64,000 nt of DNA from Dipteris shenzhenensis. Taxonomy: Eukaryota; Polypodiophyta; Polypodiopsida; Gleicheniales. How positions within the stretch are numbered: the stretch's first letter is position 1; each line of letters starts with the position of its first letter. Under the pieces are notes generated by a model. It ran no database searches. It had not been told where the DNA came from and saw only the letters and a program-made list of their open reading frames with translations. This document shows positions 22,246 through 33,289 of this stretch, piece after piece. The position numbers and the translations under genes were made by a program. Location: assembly GCA_047967505.1 (NCBI GenBank), contig CM106539.1. One strand, given 5' to 3'.

Positions 22246-22400
22246 AATCGTCGCTATATAGCGACGTTTACCAGTGTCGCTATATAGCAACGACTAATAG
22301 TGTCGCTATATAGCGACGTTTGTCATCGTCACTATATAGCGACGCTTTATAGCGACGGTTCTTTTTCGACGCTTTTAGCGACTCTTATAGCGACGTTTGC
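22246..22400. repeat. Subterminal palindrome repeats of E2
   Basis: Four near-copies of GTCGCTATATAGCGAC plus shorter TATAGCGAC pieces lie between the hairpin and the CACTAC terminus. This matches the layout of the TnpD-side ends. Confidence 0.85.
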
Positions 22401-22476
22401 GCTCGTGAAAAAAAAAAATTAATGTAAAAAGCGTCGGTATTTTTGTCAGAAAATGGCCTATGCCTTGTAGTGTTCC

Positions 22477-23382
22477 CACTTGGTTGTACCCATGTTAGCT
22501 ACTCCTCTCTTGAAATCTAGGCATATTCGAATAATTAGGTTTTTGTTGAGGCATACCTGAACCTTGTGACCCTTGAAAATGATGACCTGTTGGAATGAAC
22601 TTTGATTTTGCTATCTTTCTTAGGTTATATTCTTCCATCTTTTCAAAGTTTTCGGCCTTAGCCACAGCATCCAAGAAATCACTTGATCCTGTTCCTTTCA
22701 TCATATATAAAAGATCTTCCTTAAGCCCTTCTACAAATTTGTGAGTAAGAGCTTCACCTATGACCTCAGGTGCATACTTATGTAATCACAGGAGCTTCTC
22801 TTTATACTCATCCATAGAGAGATTATGTTTTCCCTCTTGTACTTGCTTAAAATTATAGAACTCCATCTTCTTTTCCATATAATAATGTGGAGAACAATAC
22901 CTCTTTTCAGTTGTAGTTCTGAATTCAGCCCATGTGATGGGTTGATCTTGACGTTGTCAGATTTGCACATGCGACTTCCACCATAGTTTTGCAACTCCAC
23001 GTAACTGTAGTGCCACGATCTTAGCATTTCTTGCTTCATCAAACTCTCGTAGGGCAAAGAAATCTTCAAGTTCTTCGAGCCACGCTTCCAAATCTTCCCC
23101 GGTCTTCTTCTCACCACCAAATTCAGAGAGTTTCGCTTTCTTAAAAACTTGCAAAATAGCAGATTCGGCAACATCTTCCTCACCTCTTTGTCTCCTTCGG
23201 CTCGGTACCCCGACACTAAGCTCGACATAGACCTCTTCATCTTCTAAATTTCTGCCAGCAGCACCACCACTAGCTCCATCATCCGCTATGCCTTTTCCTT
23301 TGGACAATCTATTTAATTCCATGGTTAGCCTTCGAATCAATGTTCTTCTAGTTTCTTCATAATTGCCTCGTTGTCTGCCATC
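22477..23382 (-). pseudogene. Ty3/gypsy gag (retrotransposon capsid region), truncated
   Basis: Reads ELNRLSKGKGIADD, LSEFGGEKKTGEDLEAWLEE, EDFFALREFDEARNAKIVAL, RGVAKLWWKS, then QPITWAEF, RYCSPHYY, QEGKHNLSMDEY, LHKYAPEV, FVEGLKEDLLYMMKG and FEKMEEYNLRKIAKSKF. This is the classic order of a plant gypsy Gag capsid domain: W/F-rich AWLEE...F, then A-KLWW, then W-F---RYF, then L---Y---F. In-frame stops follow SHVQI and the EYKEKLL segment. The zinc knuckle expected next is missing at the E2 junction. The frame starts just inside the PBS. Confidence 0.85.
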
Positions 23383-23387
23383 GAAAC

Positions 23388-23403
23388 TGTGTTCTGATAC
23401 CAC
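23388..23403 (-). promoter_or_regulatory. Primer-binding site of the gypsy element
   Basis: On the minus strand TGGTATCAGAACACAG lies two bases inside the LTR end. It matches the initiator tRNA-Met PBS TGGTATCAGAGC over its first ten bases. Confidence 0.85.
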
Positions 23404-24310
23404 TTGTCACGCACTGTTCTTTCTTAATCACGAACAAAATTGTAGCAAGATAATAATCACGACTGAACGACAAGAGAGATTGCAATATGAATCAAACTGA
23501 TGAATCTTTACAATAACTTTAGAGAAGAATCACTCCATGAAGGAGCTCGATACCACTCGTCCACCCCCGAGCTATCTCTCTCACTCTCACTCTCACTCTC
23601 ACTCACATGAAGATGTTCAAATCAGATGATCAAACGATCAAATCTCAATCACACTCTCACTCTCACTCTCACTCTCAAAATATCTTGATCTGATCTTCTT
23701 CTTTGTGCTACCTTGATTTGCATGCGCTATTGTCACTATTGCAGCGCCTCAATATGTGTGACTTCTCTTCGCTCGAGCAATCTCGAGATGCGTGCCTTCT
23801 CTTCTCTTTTGCTCAGTCTCAATATGCGTGCGTTGGATTGTGTGTTCTCCTTCTCATGATCTCCTCTTCATTTATAGCCTTTCACGACTCCAAAAAGAGC
23901 GGCCAAAAGCCCCCAAAATCGACCAAAAACAGGTTTTCTTGAAAAGCATGCGTGTGCTTTTCACCATCTTTAGCATGCGCTTTTGATAGCAAATGCATAC
24001 AGAATCTCGACGTGTCTCTTTTTTTTTAATTTTTTATAAAGACATGAAAATGGCCCTGTTCGGAGCATCACCACACTTGCCTCGTAGATCCAATGGACAA
24101 GCTCAATAGATCATCTCGAAGATCGGACCCTCTTCTTTCCACTTCGTTGTACCCTCCGATGGACAAGTTTGGCCTTCCCACTTGGTTGTACCCAGGTCGG
24201 CTACTCCCCTCTTCTTTCCCTCTTCTTTCCCTCTTTTCCTCTTCTTTCCCTATGCCTATGCTTATGTTTGTTTTTTGTTTTTTGTTTTTGTGTTTGTGTC
24301 TATGTTAGAC

Positions 24311-25879
24311 ATGGGATCACGTTGCACGTTCGACGAGTATGGACAGCCTCACAGAAGGAGACATCATGATCTCTATGCTCCAGAGGATTTTGATTCCTCT
24401 CAGGCGACACGTGAGGGAACTACCCCTGGTCTGACTCCTCTCGGATGTAGCACTATGACTACCCCGACTCCTCTCGCACCTAGCATTGTGACTACCCTTG
24501 GTCCGACTCCTCTCGAACATAGCACCGTGACTACCCCTTGGGGAACTCCTTTGCTAGTAGCACATGGCTTCGTTAGGAGTCTCGACAAGTTTGTAGCACA
24601 GATGACCGATGAGGAGGCAGCGAGATTCTTCTCTCTACTATCTCAGAGGACCTCAGCAATTCCCTCCCCTACATTGATGGCTTGACCTAATGCCCAGCCG
24701 TCCCCTCATGCCCCTTCGATCGAGAGGTCATCACCTACGCATGCCTCTCGTAAGGGAAGGAAGAGTAGGAGGGGCCACTTATGTTGTGCTGACTCGAGAG
24801 ATGTAGACAAGTCAGCACACTCACATCCCTACAGGTCTCCACTTTGTCCAGAGACACAGTATCAGTCAGGTCCCTTGCCCTCTCCTACTCCCACTGCTAC
24901 TCCTCGCTCCAGAAGCACTCGCACAGCTTCCACTCCTTCTGACTCTGCCACTACCATCAATCCTCCTTACTCAGTTGAGGACCTCTCCTATCAAATCACG
25001 GCTGTCGGAGAGATAATAGAAGATAGAAAGGGCAAAGCAATGATGGCCACCATGAGGCAGTTGATAAGCCATCACTTCAATAGCAGCATTGCTACCAATT
25101 GGTGGTATCAAGATGACCAAAAGAAGCAGGCAGTCATCGATGAATTAAAACAAAAATACCCTAACCCATCAAATTGGAAGTTTAATGAGAATTATATGCA
25201 AGAGTGCATGGGTTTGGTCTTGAAGCATCGTAGATCAACCTTGTGTACTTTCATCGCAAAGGGGATGGTTAAACCCAGCTCGGCAGACAAAGCTGATTGG
25301 AAGTTCTTCAAGAAGCAGAATAGGTACCATCCCAAAATGTTCGAGGGTCAGAGGAGGGCTACGAAGAGATGGCTAGACATCGTAGGTACTTCGCACTTTG
25401 GTGCAGGCAGATGGTTGGCGTTCGAGGCAACTATGATAAGTCTACTTCTTCTCATTTAATGTATTGTTCTATTTGTTTTACTACATATTACATGCACTTT
25501 ATCTCATCTTCCTACAGATGGAGAGACGCGACACTCGTTTCGCATAGGAACAAAGCTGTGGTTTATTGAGCAAGAGGCAATGGGAGCGACGGTCGATTGG
25601 GTTGAGGTGGCTGCTCACACGGTATAAGTCTACTCCTACTTGTAATCTCACTTTTCAAATTATTTTATTCTTTAAGTTCCAATCTAATTTTCAATTTATA
25701 TGGTTCACTCTTAGGGTCAAAGCTCGAGTGTCCCATCACCGGAGGCGAGTGATCACCAAGGCCAGGGATTAGACGCACGTGACAAGGATCAGGGAGAAGG
25801 CACAGCTCACGAGGACCAAGGATCAAGCCAACAAGATGAGGACGAGGATGAGGACGACGAGGACGATTTGAATGAGTAG
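24311..25879 (+). pseudogene. CACTA TnpA-like protein (Transposase_24 type), copy E3
   Basis: The best family-1 TnpA copy. It starts MGSRCTFDEYGQPHRRR at ATG 24311, the start shared with copy E4. A low-complexity Thr/Pro region contains repeats of TPLxxSTxTTP. Then come QMTDEEAARFFSLLSQRTS, the GEIIEDRKGKAMMATMRQL, WWYQDDQKKQ and DELKQKYPNPSNWKF block, LVLKHRRSTLCTFIAKG, ADKADWKFFKKQNRYHPKMF and GTSHFGAGRWLAFEAT. An intron lies at about 25433-25517. The next exon reads GTKLWFIEQEAMGATVDWVE, and the last exon is an Asp/Glu tail ending at 25879. One in-frame stop was seen, TGA at 24683-24685 where copy E2 has TGG. TnpA-type proteins bind subterminal repeats; that role is inherited from family knowledge. 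Confidence 0.9.
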
Positions 25880-26114
25880 TAGTAGTAGCAGTTTGCATAT
25901 ACTTCGCCATATATGTCATTTTGTATATCTGCTCATTTGAGCAATTTTGTATCATCCTTTTCGAAAGGGTAATTTTGTAACAAACAATGTTGTATATGTT
26001 CGACACGTATATGCTTTTGTTTTTCGATCATTTTATTTGAGCGATTTTGTATCACCCTTTTCGCAAGGGAAAATTTGTAATAAAAAACTTTTTTTTGTAA
26101 TTACAAAAAAAAAA

Positions 26115-26340
26115 CATTAGTGGGGCAAAACAGGGCTTGCTATGGCCTTGTTTAGCCCCACTAATGCTTTTTTTTTTTAAATGTTAATCGTCGCTATATA
26201 GCGACATTTACTAGTGTCGCTATATAGCGATGATTATCAGTGTCACTATATAGCAACGTTTATCAATGTCGCTACATAGCGACGCTTTATAGTGACCGTT
26301 CTTTTTCGATGCTTTTAATGACTTTAATAATGACGTTTGT
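26115..26340. repeat. Hairpin plus subterminal repeats of E3
   Basis: The conserved hairpin GGGGCAAAACAGGGC / GCCTTGTTTAGCCCC (26115-26166) has two mismatches here. It is followed by four decayed GTCGCTATATAGCGAC copies up to about 26300. More decay than in E2 suggests an older insertion. Confidence 0.8.
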
Positions 26341-26411
26341 GCCTGTTTAAAAAAAATTTTAATGTAAAAGTGTCGAAATTTTCGTCGAAAAAGGGCCTAT
26401 GCATTGTAGTA

Positions 26412-27351
26412 TGGGATAACATGGGAGTATGCGTTCAGATGTTGCCTACAAAAATGTGTGCCTAGGTGGCTACATGTTGATATGGCATAATTAATTACCA
26501 CTTTATCTAATCAGGGCTTAGTGGGTTGACTTCGTGAGTTTGACTTGGCCAGACTTGGGTCCTATTTGCCATATTGTGGCTATTTCTTGGCTAGTCCAAA
26601 CCTAGCCTCTACCTATGGCTTATCTACCACACAGATTGTCACGTGGCATGGGTTTTGTGAAGATGCAAATTTATCAACAAGTGGCCGTGCATAGTTGCCT
26701 CTACCTGTGCTTCCTGTTACTACCATCATCATTGAAGATTGGTTGTTGCTTCGTTGATCTTTTTCTTTGTTAAGCTAAGTCATCGAGCCCTTTTCTCTGT
26801 GTGTTTTGTTTGCTTTTGTATCCCGCTACTCTAAAGTAGCAGGAGTTCTCACACTGTTGCAGTTGTGGCTTGGTCGCTACTAGAGTCGTGATGCTCTAGG
26901 AGTTAGCTGGACTACAACTCTTGCTTCATAGACACTAGTGTGCAACCCTTGGCAAGCCACACAATATGATCACTATCAGCCTCCTTTCCTCACATCGTGT
27001 TTGTGGATTTCAACTTGGCAATGGTCTTTGGAATTCTCTCAGAAAGACAATCGGAATCATAAATTGCTTTCTTGAATACCTTCAATTTCCAGTTAGAATG
27101 CTTAAAGAGCTTCTTTTTGCATTTCAACAGTAACGCCCCCAATGGATGGATGCTCTTATTACCAGCATTTAAGATACAATGCCTCTTCTCCTCATGCACC
27201 TTCGAAGAATTCAAATTCGGTTTAGACTTTACGTGCACATTCAACTCTGCACTGGGAACCCTTGAATCTACACCTTTCCAGCTATCATCTATGGACAAAC
27301 AAATTCCAATAATGGGTGTACTCCTTGGTTCTCCATCATAGAGTGAAGCTT
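26412..27351. other. Unassigned interval
   Basis: No gene identified. A 102-codon minus-strand stretch (26990-27298) reads GNKSIHPLGALLLKCKKKLF, then NWKLKVFKKAIYDSD. It looks protein-like but matches no family I can name with confidence. Confidence 0.35.
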
Positions 27352-27475
27352 TGTGGGATTTTTTGAGAGAGAAGAAGAAGAGACAATAGCCACACCAAAT
27401 AGACTTCCAAAGACTGATTCATAAGTTACACATATATAGGTGAGACCTAGTTCCGAGCTATATATATCTCTAACA
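27352..27475 (-). mobile_element. Short copia-type LTR with polypurine tract
   Basis: Plus-strand reading runs from TGTGGGATT to ATCTCTAACA. It closely matches LTR2 of the 19.2-kb cluster in reverse orientation (ACACATATATAGGTGAGACC shared). CCCCCACTC adjoins it at 27476, the reverse complement of the polypurine tract, followed by GGATGAAAAAACCCTTGGGG as in the other copies. Internal DNA up to about 28073 has no clear pol. Confidence 0.85.
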
Positions 27476-27819
27476 CCCCCACTCAAACAAAGGTCTCTAT
27501 CTACGGATGAAAAAACCCTTGGGGAGCACAAGGGAAAAACCCGAGCTCCTATATACAAGTATACAAGTTGATCATAGAGTTAAAGTGATGCATTTGCACA
27601 ATTATTTACAAGTATGTACACCAATTTATCTCATGCAAGTCCATGGACCTTGAACAAGCTATAGCCCATCAATGGATAGACTGCATCATAATTAGAGAAG
27701 GAATCTATAACATATGTGATGGATAGAGACCAGTTGGCTGACATGCTTTAGATGGGTGACCATTTTGTAGTACTACGGTCCCCTACAAACAAAGATAATG
27801 AGGATTATTATGTGGTGTT

Positions 27820-28044
27820 GTGCTCAAAATAAAAACAGTCCTCATAGAGCAAGAGACAGATGGCTGGTGTAATGTCTTCAACATTGGGGATCAAGTGGTT
27901 TCTGGAATCTTTTATGCAAAAATCCCAAAATGCAAAAGCAGTTATGCATTACTAAAAGATGCACCTCCCGCTATAGTGCATGTTGATGTGGTGTTGGTAA
28001 TGAAGTTCCAAATATTGCAAGCAAAGCACAAGGTTACATGCTAG
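27820..28044 (+). other. Possible remnant of a transposon-associated protein
   Basis: A 74-codon stretch reads GWCNVFNIGDQVVSGIFYAK, then YALLKDAPPAIVHVDVVLVM. The pattern (short beta-type strands ending in HVDVV) recalls the C-terminal domains of plant En/Spm-associated proteins, but I cannot place it securely. No neighbours support it. Confidence 0.25.
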
Positions 28045-28073
28045 AGAATGGTGTATCGTGTACCCCAAGAGGT

Positions 28074-28756
28074 TGTCATGCACCGTTCTTTCAGAATCAC
28101 GATCAAAATTTTAGCAAGATAATAATCACGAATGAACAAGAAGAGAGATTGCAGTATGAATCAAACTGATGAGTCTTTACAATAATTTTGGAGAAGAATC
28201 ACTCTGTGAAGGAGCTCGATACCACCCATCCACCCCGGAGCTATCTCACTCTCACTCTCACTCTCACTTACATGAAGATGTTCAAATCAGATGATCAAAT
28301 GATCAAATCTCAATCACACTCTCACTCTCACTCTCGAAATATCTTGATCTTATCTTCTTCTTTGCACTGCCTCAATTCGCGAACGTTGGATTGTCACTTT
28401 CGCAGCGCCTCGATATGTGTGCCTTCTCTTCTCTTTCATTCAGCCTCGATATGCATGCGTTGGATTGTGTGTTCTCCTTCTCACGATCTCCTCTTCTTTT
28501 ATGGTCTTTCATGACTCCAAAATAAGTTGCCAAAAACCTCCAAAATCGGCCAAAAATAGCTTTTCTCGAAACGTGTGCGTGTGCTTTTTACCATCTTTAG
28601 CATGCACTTTTAATAGCAAATGCGTATGGAATCTTAATGCTTTTTTTGTTTAAAGGCATGAAAATGGCCCTGTTCAGAGCATCACCATGCCTGCCTCGTA
28701 GATCCAATGGACAAGCTCAATAGCTCATCTCGAAGATCGGACCCTCTTCTTTCCCT
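28074..28756 (-). mobile_element. Gypsy LTR, solo or remnant
   Basis: About 680 bp homologous to the LTR at 23405-24141: TGTCATGCACCGTTCTTTCA at the left, ATCGGACCCTCTTCTTTCC at the right, with the same (CTCACT)n blocks. No PBS lies beside it and no gag follows, so it is either a solo LTR or a truncated copy. I did not find a convincing 5-bp duplication. Confidence 0.8.
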
Positions 28757-29930
28757 TTGCATTTGACCTTTCATGGCTAATTCTTCCATCTCAACCTCTG
28801 TCTAATGCCTGCAATTCTTGACATGGAAATCTAGATCTACTTTTAGCTCAAAACCACTTTGTTAGAAACTTTTGACCTCCATACAAGCATGCAAATGAGT
28901 GAACCACAAATTTTTCACTAGGACAAAGTTTTTCTACTCAACAAGATCTAAAACTTTCTCATACAGAGTTTCTTCAAATTATTTCTCTAACCAACTCAAA
29001 ATCAAGCTGCAAAATCCAGCCGACACCATAATGGACAAAAACCAAAATTTTTCGACCAACAAACTTTCCCAAAACCTTCAAAACATCAAAACCGTCCTTT
29101 TTGAACACTATCTATGATATATATTTCAAAATATATCATATACAAAATTGGAGCATCACAGAGGTGCACAAACGAATCTTGGCAAACATTTCTCTATAAG
29201 AACTGTTGCTGAACATGTATTTTTGCAATGGCTCTTACATATTTTTGTGTGTGTTGTATTTTTAGTTGCCCCTTTGGGGGCTACTTTTTGTAATACAAAG
29301 GCATCTTGTTTCTCTCGGGGATGCTCCATAGTGAGGAACTTTAACAATTTTTAGTACTATTAGTTTTAATTGTGGGTAACTATTATATTATTACTATTTA
29401 GGTATTGTTGTCATATCATACTATTAGCCCTATTTTTTAGTGATTGTGTACTATTGTAGTAATTTTTGTAGTTCATATTAAGTTTGTTCTACTGTCATAT
29501 CATACTACTTATTACTATTTGGTTAGTACTATTTAGTACTATGTACTACTATCTTAAGTAACTCATCTACTATTAATTGAGAGAGAGATTGAGAGAGAGA
29601 GAGAGATAGAGAGAGATAAGAGAGAGAGAGAGAGAGAACCATTGTACTACTGTCATATCATACTACTTAGTACTATTTGGTTAGTACTGCTAATGCACTA
29701 CAAAATGGCAAAAGTGCCGAACTCTAAAATAGCAAATCCACCCAGGCAATCTACTACAAAAGGACAGAACTGCCTCAATATTGAGCCACTAAATATCCTA
29801 TCCTACTATTCTGCCCTCCTCATCCTCCTCGCCCTCCTCATCCTCCTCTCCCTACTTGCACTTTGTCTCTCTGCATGCGCCCTCCTCACCCTTGGTCTCT
29901 CTATGTGCGCCCTATCCCTCACCCTCCTCT
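28757..29930. other. Unassigned, low-complexity rich interval
   Basis: No gene recognised. It includes a TACTATTAGTACTATT-rich stretch at 29.35-29.58 kb, a (GA)n tract at 29581-29637, and CCTCCTC-rich sequence at 29.81-29.95 kb. The apparent open frame over the CT-rich part is repeat-driven. Confidence 0.5.
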
Positions 29931-29999
29931 TCTACCTACCTAGCTGCTTCTTCCTCAGATCCCATCTTTCCATCCGGATCTCTAGATGGGAAGAATGTG

Positions 30000-31060
30000 C
30001 CTCCCTAAGAATGAAACAAGTTAGAAAAACTAAGAGCATTGATTTCAAGATAATGGTGGTAGTCAAATGATAACAAAGAGGAATAGGGTATACTGACATG
30101 ACATGCTGCCACCCTTTCCCAATCAATGAGGAGTCCTTCTCTCTCCTTCTCCTTAAACCATGCCCGGGCTCCAATCGTAAAGTCCCTTTTGTACTCCTCG
30201 TTCGTTGTCTCGAGGCCTTCCAATTATAGAATCCTATGGATCCGAATTCAATTAGTTAGATATGAATGAGAAGACATTTGAACGATTGAATATATCAAAA
30301 ATTCAGTAGAAGATAAATATATACTTTCCACCCATGCCTTGTTGATGAGTCTGCCATGTCTCCCAAGGTGCAAAGGACCTATGGTCTCCAGCAGTATCCT
30401 CATTGCCCTTCACTGAGGCTCAAATGCATGTGGATTCTCCTCTTAAAACTTATTCACTCTCTTCCAATCCTTCGAGTCTGCCCGGCTTAGTCACCTTAAC
30501 AATATCCCTCACTCGGGCGGTCACTCATCATATGTAAACCTATCACGTGAGTTCAACAGAGGGATATTTTATATTTCTAAATTCAACAAAAATTAACTTA
30601 CATAAGGGAGTATTTAAAACAATTTTGTGAAACATTTACAGATTTGTATAGAAAAAGGGCACATTTTATTAATGAAAATTTTGGGATTTAAAAAATAGGC
30701 CTTGAATGCATGTGATATAGAGGATTTATACATATTGACCCCCTTGAGGTCCCTTAGTTCATATCTATGAGACCTAAGGATCTCCCCCATGTGAGTAAGC
30801 ATGGAGTTTGTTTCAAACTCAAATCCTTTACGATTTGGATATTGTCTGTTGAGGGCTTCTATGCAGGCATCCTTGGCCTTTTTTGTCCTATTTGTTCCAA
30901 GGTCTGAATATATCATTGGGAAAGTGGGTGCTCACCAACCTCCTCATGTATCTTGTGACCTCCTTCCCCTGTATAACCTCCACAATGCTATTCACTCTAT
31001 AGGAAAGGTCCTCAAGCAAAACTACCATGCATCCATAAGCTCTTGTCTGCCACCATTACA
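30000..31060 (-). pseudogene. Third-family CACTA TnpA-like gene (Transposase_24), split by a MITE
   Basis: Minus-strand remnant whose pieces match the family-1 TnpA in order. VIQGKEVTRYMRRLVSTHF aligns with IIEDRKGKAMMATMRQLISHHF. EALNRQYPNRKGFEFE aligns with DELKQKYPNPSNWKF. GEILRSHRYELRDL aligns with GLVLKHRRSTL. After the 237-bp MITE, ADSKDWKRVNKF, a stop, and EENPHAFEPQ align with ADKADWKFFKKQNRYHPKMFEGQ. RILLETIGPLHLGRHGRLI aligns with RWLDIVGTSHFGAGRWLAF. The next exon EEYKRDFTIGARAWFKEKE, with DWERVAA, aligns with GTKLWFIEQEAMGATVDWVEVAA. Sequence identity is low, so it represents another CACTA family. Frameshifts and stops make it a pseudogene. I found no termini for it. Confidence 0.78.
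30512..30748 (+). mobile_element. hAT-like MITE, copy 3
   Basis: Starts CTCGGGCGGTCACT and ends TTGACCCCCTTGAG. It is flanked by ATCCCTCA (30504-30511) and GTCCCTTA (30749-30756), an 8-bp duplication with two changes. It is the same family and orientation as copy 1. It interrupts the third-family TnpA between RDL and the DWKRV block. Confidence 0.88.
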
Positions 31061-31480
31061 ATCCATCCATGCTGTTGGATCAAGTCAAATCCAACATCCA
31101 TGATACAATCATCTCTTGCTTTAAAATTACCCATTACATCATCCATGATCCAATAGATGTGAGTGAATAGATGAAAGGGATGGCCAAACATTGTATCAAG
31201 GATGATCCAACCATCTCTATAAAACCACGATTTTCCATAAGGCTCTTTACTTTGGTAATTCCAAACTTGGAGTGGGGACCATTCAGTCCCACCAATGAGG
31301 AAGAGGGAAGAAGCCTTTATTATTTTAATGCTTGATCCTCCTCATTGTCCAAGAGCTTAATCCATATTTTTAAGCCCCCAATGGAAGAGGCCATTTTTTA
31401 TTCCAAAATTCCCCTGATGGACCTTGCCTTTAATATAATTGTATGAGAATTTGCATTGTCTATGGTCATGGAGTGTCCAG
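31060..31480. other. Upstream part of the third-family TnpA region
   Basis: Minus-strand frames show scattered protein-like pieces (KFGITKVKSLMENRGFIEMV) between the tandem repeat and the TnpA core. There are many stops and no family could be assigned. Confidence 0.35.
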
Positions 31481-32110
31481 AGACTTGAAACTCCTCCACT
31501 TTGGAGAGAACATCACTCATCGATGCACCTTACATGGATTTCATAGCTCCACAGCTTGAACCATTTGAAGTAAATACACTCCGAGAGTATCCAGATCCGT
31601 GAAACTCCTCTACTTCTGAGAGAAGATCACTCAAAGAAGCACCTTCCATGGATTTCATAACTCCATAGTTTGGACCATTTGAAGTAAATAGACTCTAAGT
31701 GTGTCGAGATCCTTGGAAACTCCTCTACTCCTGGGAGAACATCACTCATCTCGATGCAACTTCCACGGATATCATAACTCCATAGCTTTAACCATTTGAA
31801 GTAAATGGACTTTGAGAGTGCCGAGATCCTTGAAACCCCTCTACTCTTGAGAGAACATCACTCATTGATGAGCCTTCCATGGATTTCATCATTCCATAGT
31901 TTGGCCCATTTGAATTATCAGAATCTGAGAGTGTTAAGAGCCTTGAAACTCCTCTACTCCCAAGAGAACATCACTCATTGATGCATCTTCCATGGATTTT
32001 ATAGCTATACTATGAGAGTGTTGAGAGCCTTGAAACTCCTCCACTCTTGAAAGACCATCACTCATTGACACATTTTGCATGATTTGCATAGCTCCATGGC
32101 TTTGTTTGAC
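31480..32110 (-). repeat. Coding-type tandem repeat, 38-codon period, six units
   Basis: Six units spaced 114, 115, 116, 113 and 87 bp apart (markers GAAACTCCTC at 31487, 31601, 31716, 31832, 31945 and 32032). Read on the minus strand each unit gives about 38 residues with the core SMEGASMSDVLSRVEEFQGS followed by HSQSxFTSNGxxYGxMK. The near-multiple-of-three period argues the repeat once lay in a protein. Several units now carry stops or frameshifts. It lies upstream of the third-family TnpA remnant on the same strand and may have been its N-terminal region. I know no family with this repeat. Confidence 0.75.
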
Positions 32111-32546
32111 ACCATCTTTATCAATATCCATGAACTCATCCTGGTTCAAATAGACAAAGCTTGGCATGCTGGCATATTCAAGTCCAATGATATTATAGTA
32201 CATCTAGTATTTATCACTGAAAACCAAATGTCTCTTTCTATTCTTCAAAACTTGCATTGTCCATCTCAAATTCTTACCTAACTCATAGTAGGGACCATCC
32301 AATGAGGCAATGTTATCATCCATACCATCTTTAGTACCTTTGAGAATCCTCATCTATGCAAATGGCTATTGCTCTACTTGTTAAAATCTCAATACTTGGC
32401 CTTCTACTACGTACTTATTTGTAACTAATATCATTTGCAAAATATCTCCCACTTGGAATTCCAAAGATATGCACTTTGTATTCTTGATGACATGTGTTGG
32501 AAACGTCTCATCTCTATCGCATGCAATAAATGACTTGTTGGAAGTA

Positions 32547-32795
32547 TTATAGGGAGATTATAGGCCATAACATTTCCAAGTATTTCATATCTCCACATTT
32601 ATGCTTTAGCTCAACATGTGCATTAAGAATCTTTGCTACAATAACTACCCCCTTATCTTCGCCAAGTTTTTCAAAGTGACAAATAGAATTTGGATCACTT
32701 TCATGAACTATAGCAAATGCAACTAGTCTTTTGCAACATAGGATCACCTCCATCCCACTCATAAAATTTCCTTTGCAAACACTTTGTAGGAGCAA
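32547..32795 (-). other. Possible transposon-associated domain remnant (DUF8039-like)
   Basis: An 82-codon frame reads MEVILCCKRLVAFAIVHESD, then DKGVVIVAKILNAHVELKHK. The pattern (VAFAIV, then V-VAK-L, then LEMLWPI) faintly resembles a domain found in plant En/Spm-associated proteins. Its position upstream of a tandem repeat and TnpA core on the same strand fits, but similarity is weak. Confidence 0.3.
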
Positions 32796-32997
32796 ATTAA
32801 AAGGACATTAGTCTCTTTTCAATAGTCTACTTATTCATGATTTAAATTACTTTATTTTAGTTTAAATTGTGTGGAAATATAAATTTCTAAGGCTCTTATT
32901 TTACAATAGGGGTTTCCAATAAAGGGTTTAGGTTTGGCAAATGAGATTCATAATTTTAATACAATGGTATAGGTTTTAGGGTAATACTTGACGATAT

Positions 32998-33258
32998 TTT
33001 TGGGGGGTGTTGTACTAAGAAATCCTAGGTATCACGTGTGTTCAAGGGGTATTTAAGAAAACCATCAACTAAAATTATCCCCCCAAAAAAAACCACTACT
33101 CTTTACTTACGAACTAACGTATTTGTATCAAAATTTGAATTAAGGAACCCCTCTTGCTATTGGAATCGTGTTAAATTTTTTCCAAAAGTGGGATTGAAAT
33201 ACCCCTCCTTTTGAATGCACGTGGTATACCAAAATCTTTAGAGGTGGATTCCCCGAGA
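32998..33258 (+). mobile_element. Divergent hAT-like MITE candidate
   Basis: Begins TTTTTGGGGGGTGTTG and ends GATTCCCCGAG. Long inverted arms are visible: GGTATCACGTGTGTTCAAGG on the left, and on the right the reverse complement of GAATGCACGTGGTATACC. The ACGTG-TTCAA sub-motif is shared with MITE copies 1-3. No clean target duplication was found. Confidence 0.55.
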
Positions 33259-33289
33259 TGATATTAAGAAAAAAACAAGTAAAGAGAAA

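Larger units (their letters stand above)
20483..22472 (+). mobile_element. CACTA family-1 element E2, TnpA-side half
   Basis: TnpA-side part of a family-1 element. It ends at 22472 in GGCCTATGCCTTGTAGTG, the reverse complement of CACTACAAGGCATAGGCC. The left part is lost at the copia junction (20482), so neither the TnpD gene nor the other terminus is present. Right-flank DNA belongs to a gypsy gag fragment. Confidence 0.88.
22473..24141 (-). mobile_element. Ty3/gypsy fragment: 5' LTR, PBS and gag
   Basis: Minus-strand LTR retrotransposon 5' end. The LTR occupies about 23405-24141 (TGTCACGC at its plus-strand left end, matched by another copy at 28074-28756). A tRNA-Met PBS and gag follow. 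Everything beyond gag (protease, RT, RNase H, integrase) is absent because the CACTA E2 terminus abuts at 22472. The LTR contains (CTCACT)n blocks at 23.58 and 23.65 kb. The right LTR boundary is uncertain because the LTR merges into family-1 TnpA leader sequence. Confidence 0.8.
24142..26411 (+). mobile_element. CACTA family-1 element E3, TnpA-side half
   Basis: TnpA-side half of a family-1 element. It ends in GGGCCTATGCATTGTAGTA at 26411, a decayed form of the CACTACAAGGCATAGGCC terminus. On the left it starts within the TnpA 5' leader next to a gypsy LTR. The leader contains TATGCCTATGCTTATG and CCCTCTTCTTTCCC, motifs that dominate the central array of the large family-1 element at 43.4-47.4 kb. 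Confidence 0.85.

Noticed and set aside
27072-27341. Possible PH-like or other domain in 26990-27298 (both strands)
   Set aside because: Only a vague resemblance; no conserved core I could verify, so left unassigned.
29642-30070. 142-codon frame with a Leu-rich hydrophobic centre
   Set aside because: The hydrophobic run derives from CCTCCTC repeats, and its 3' part overlaps the antisense of a TnpA-like exon that is better supported.
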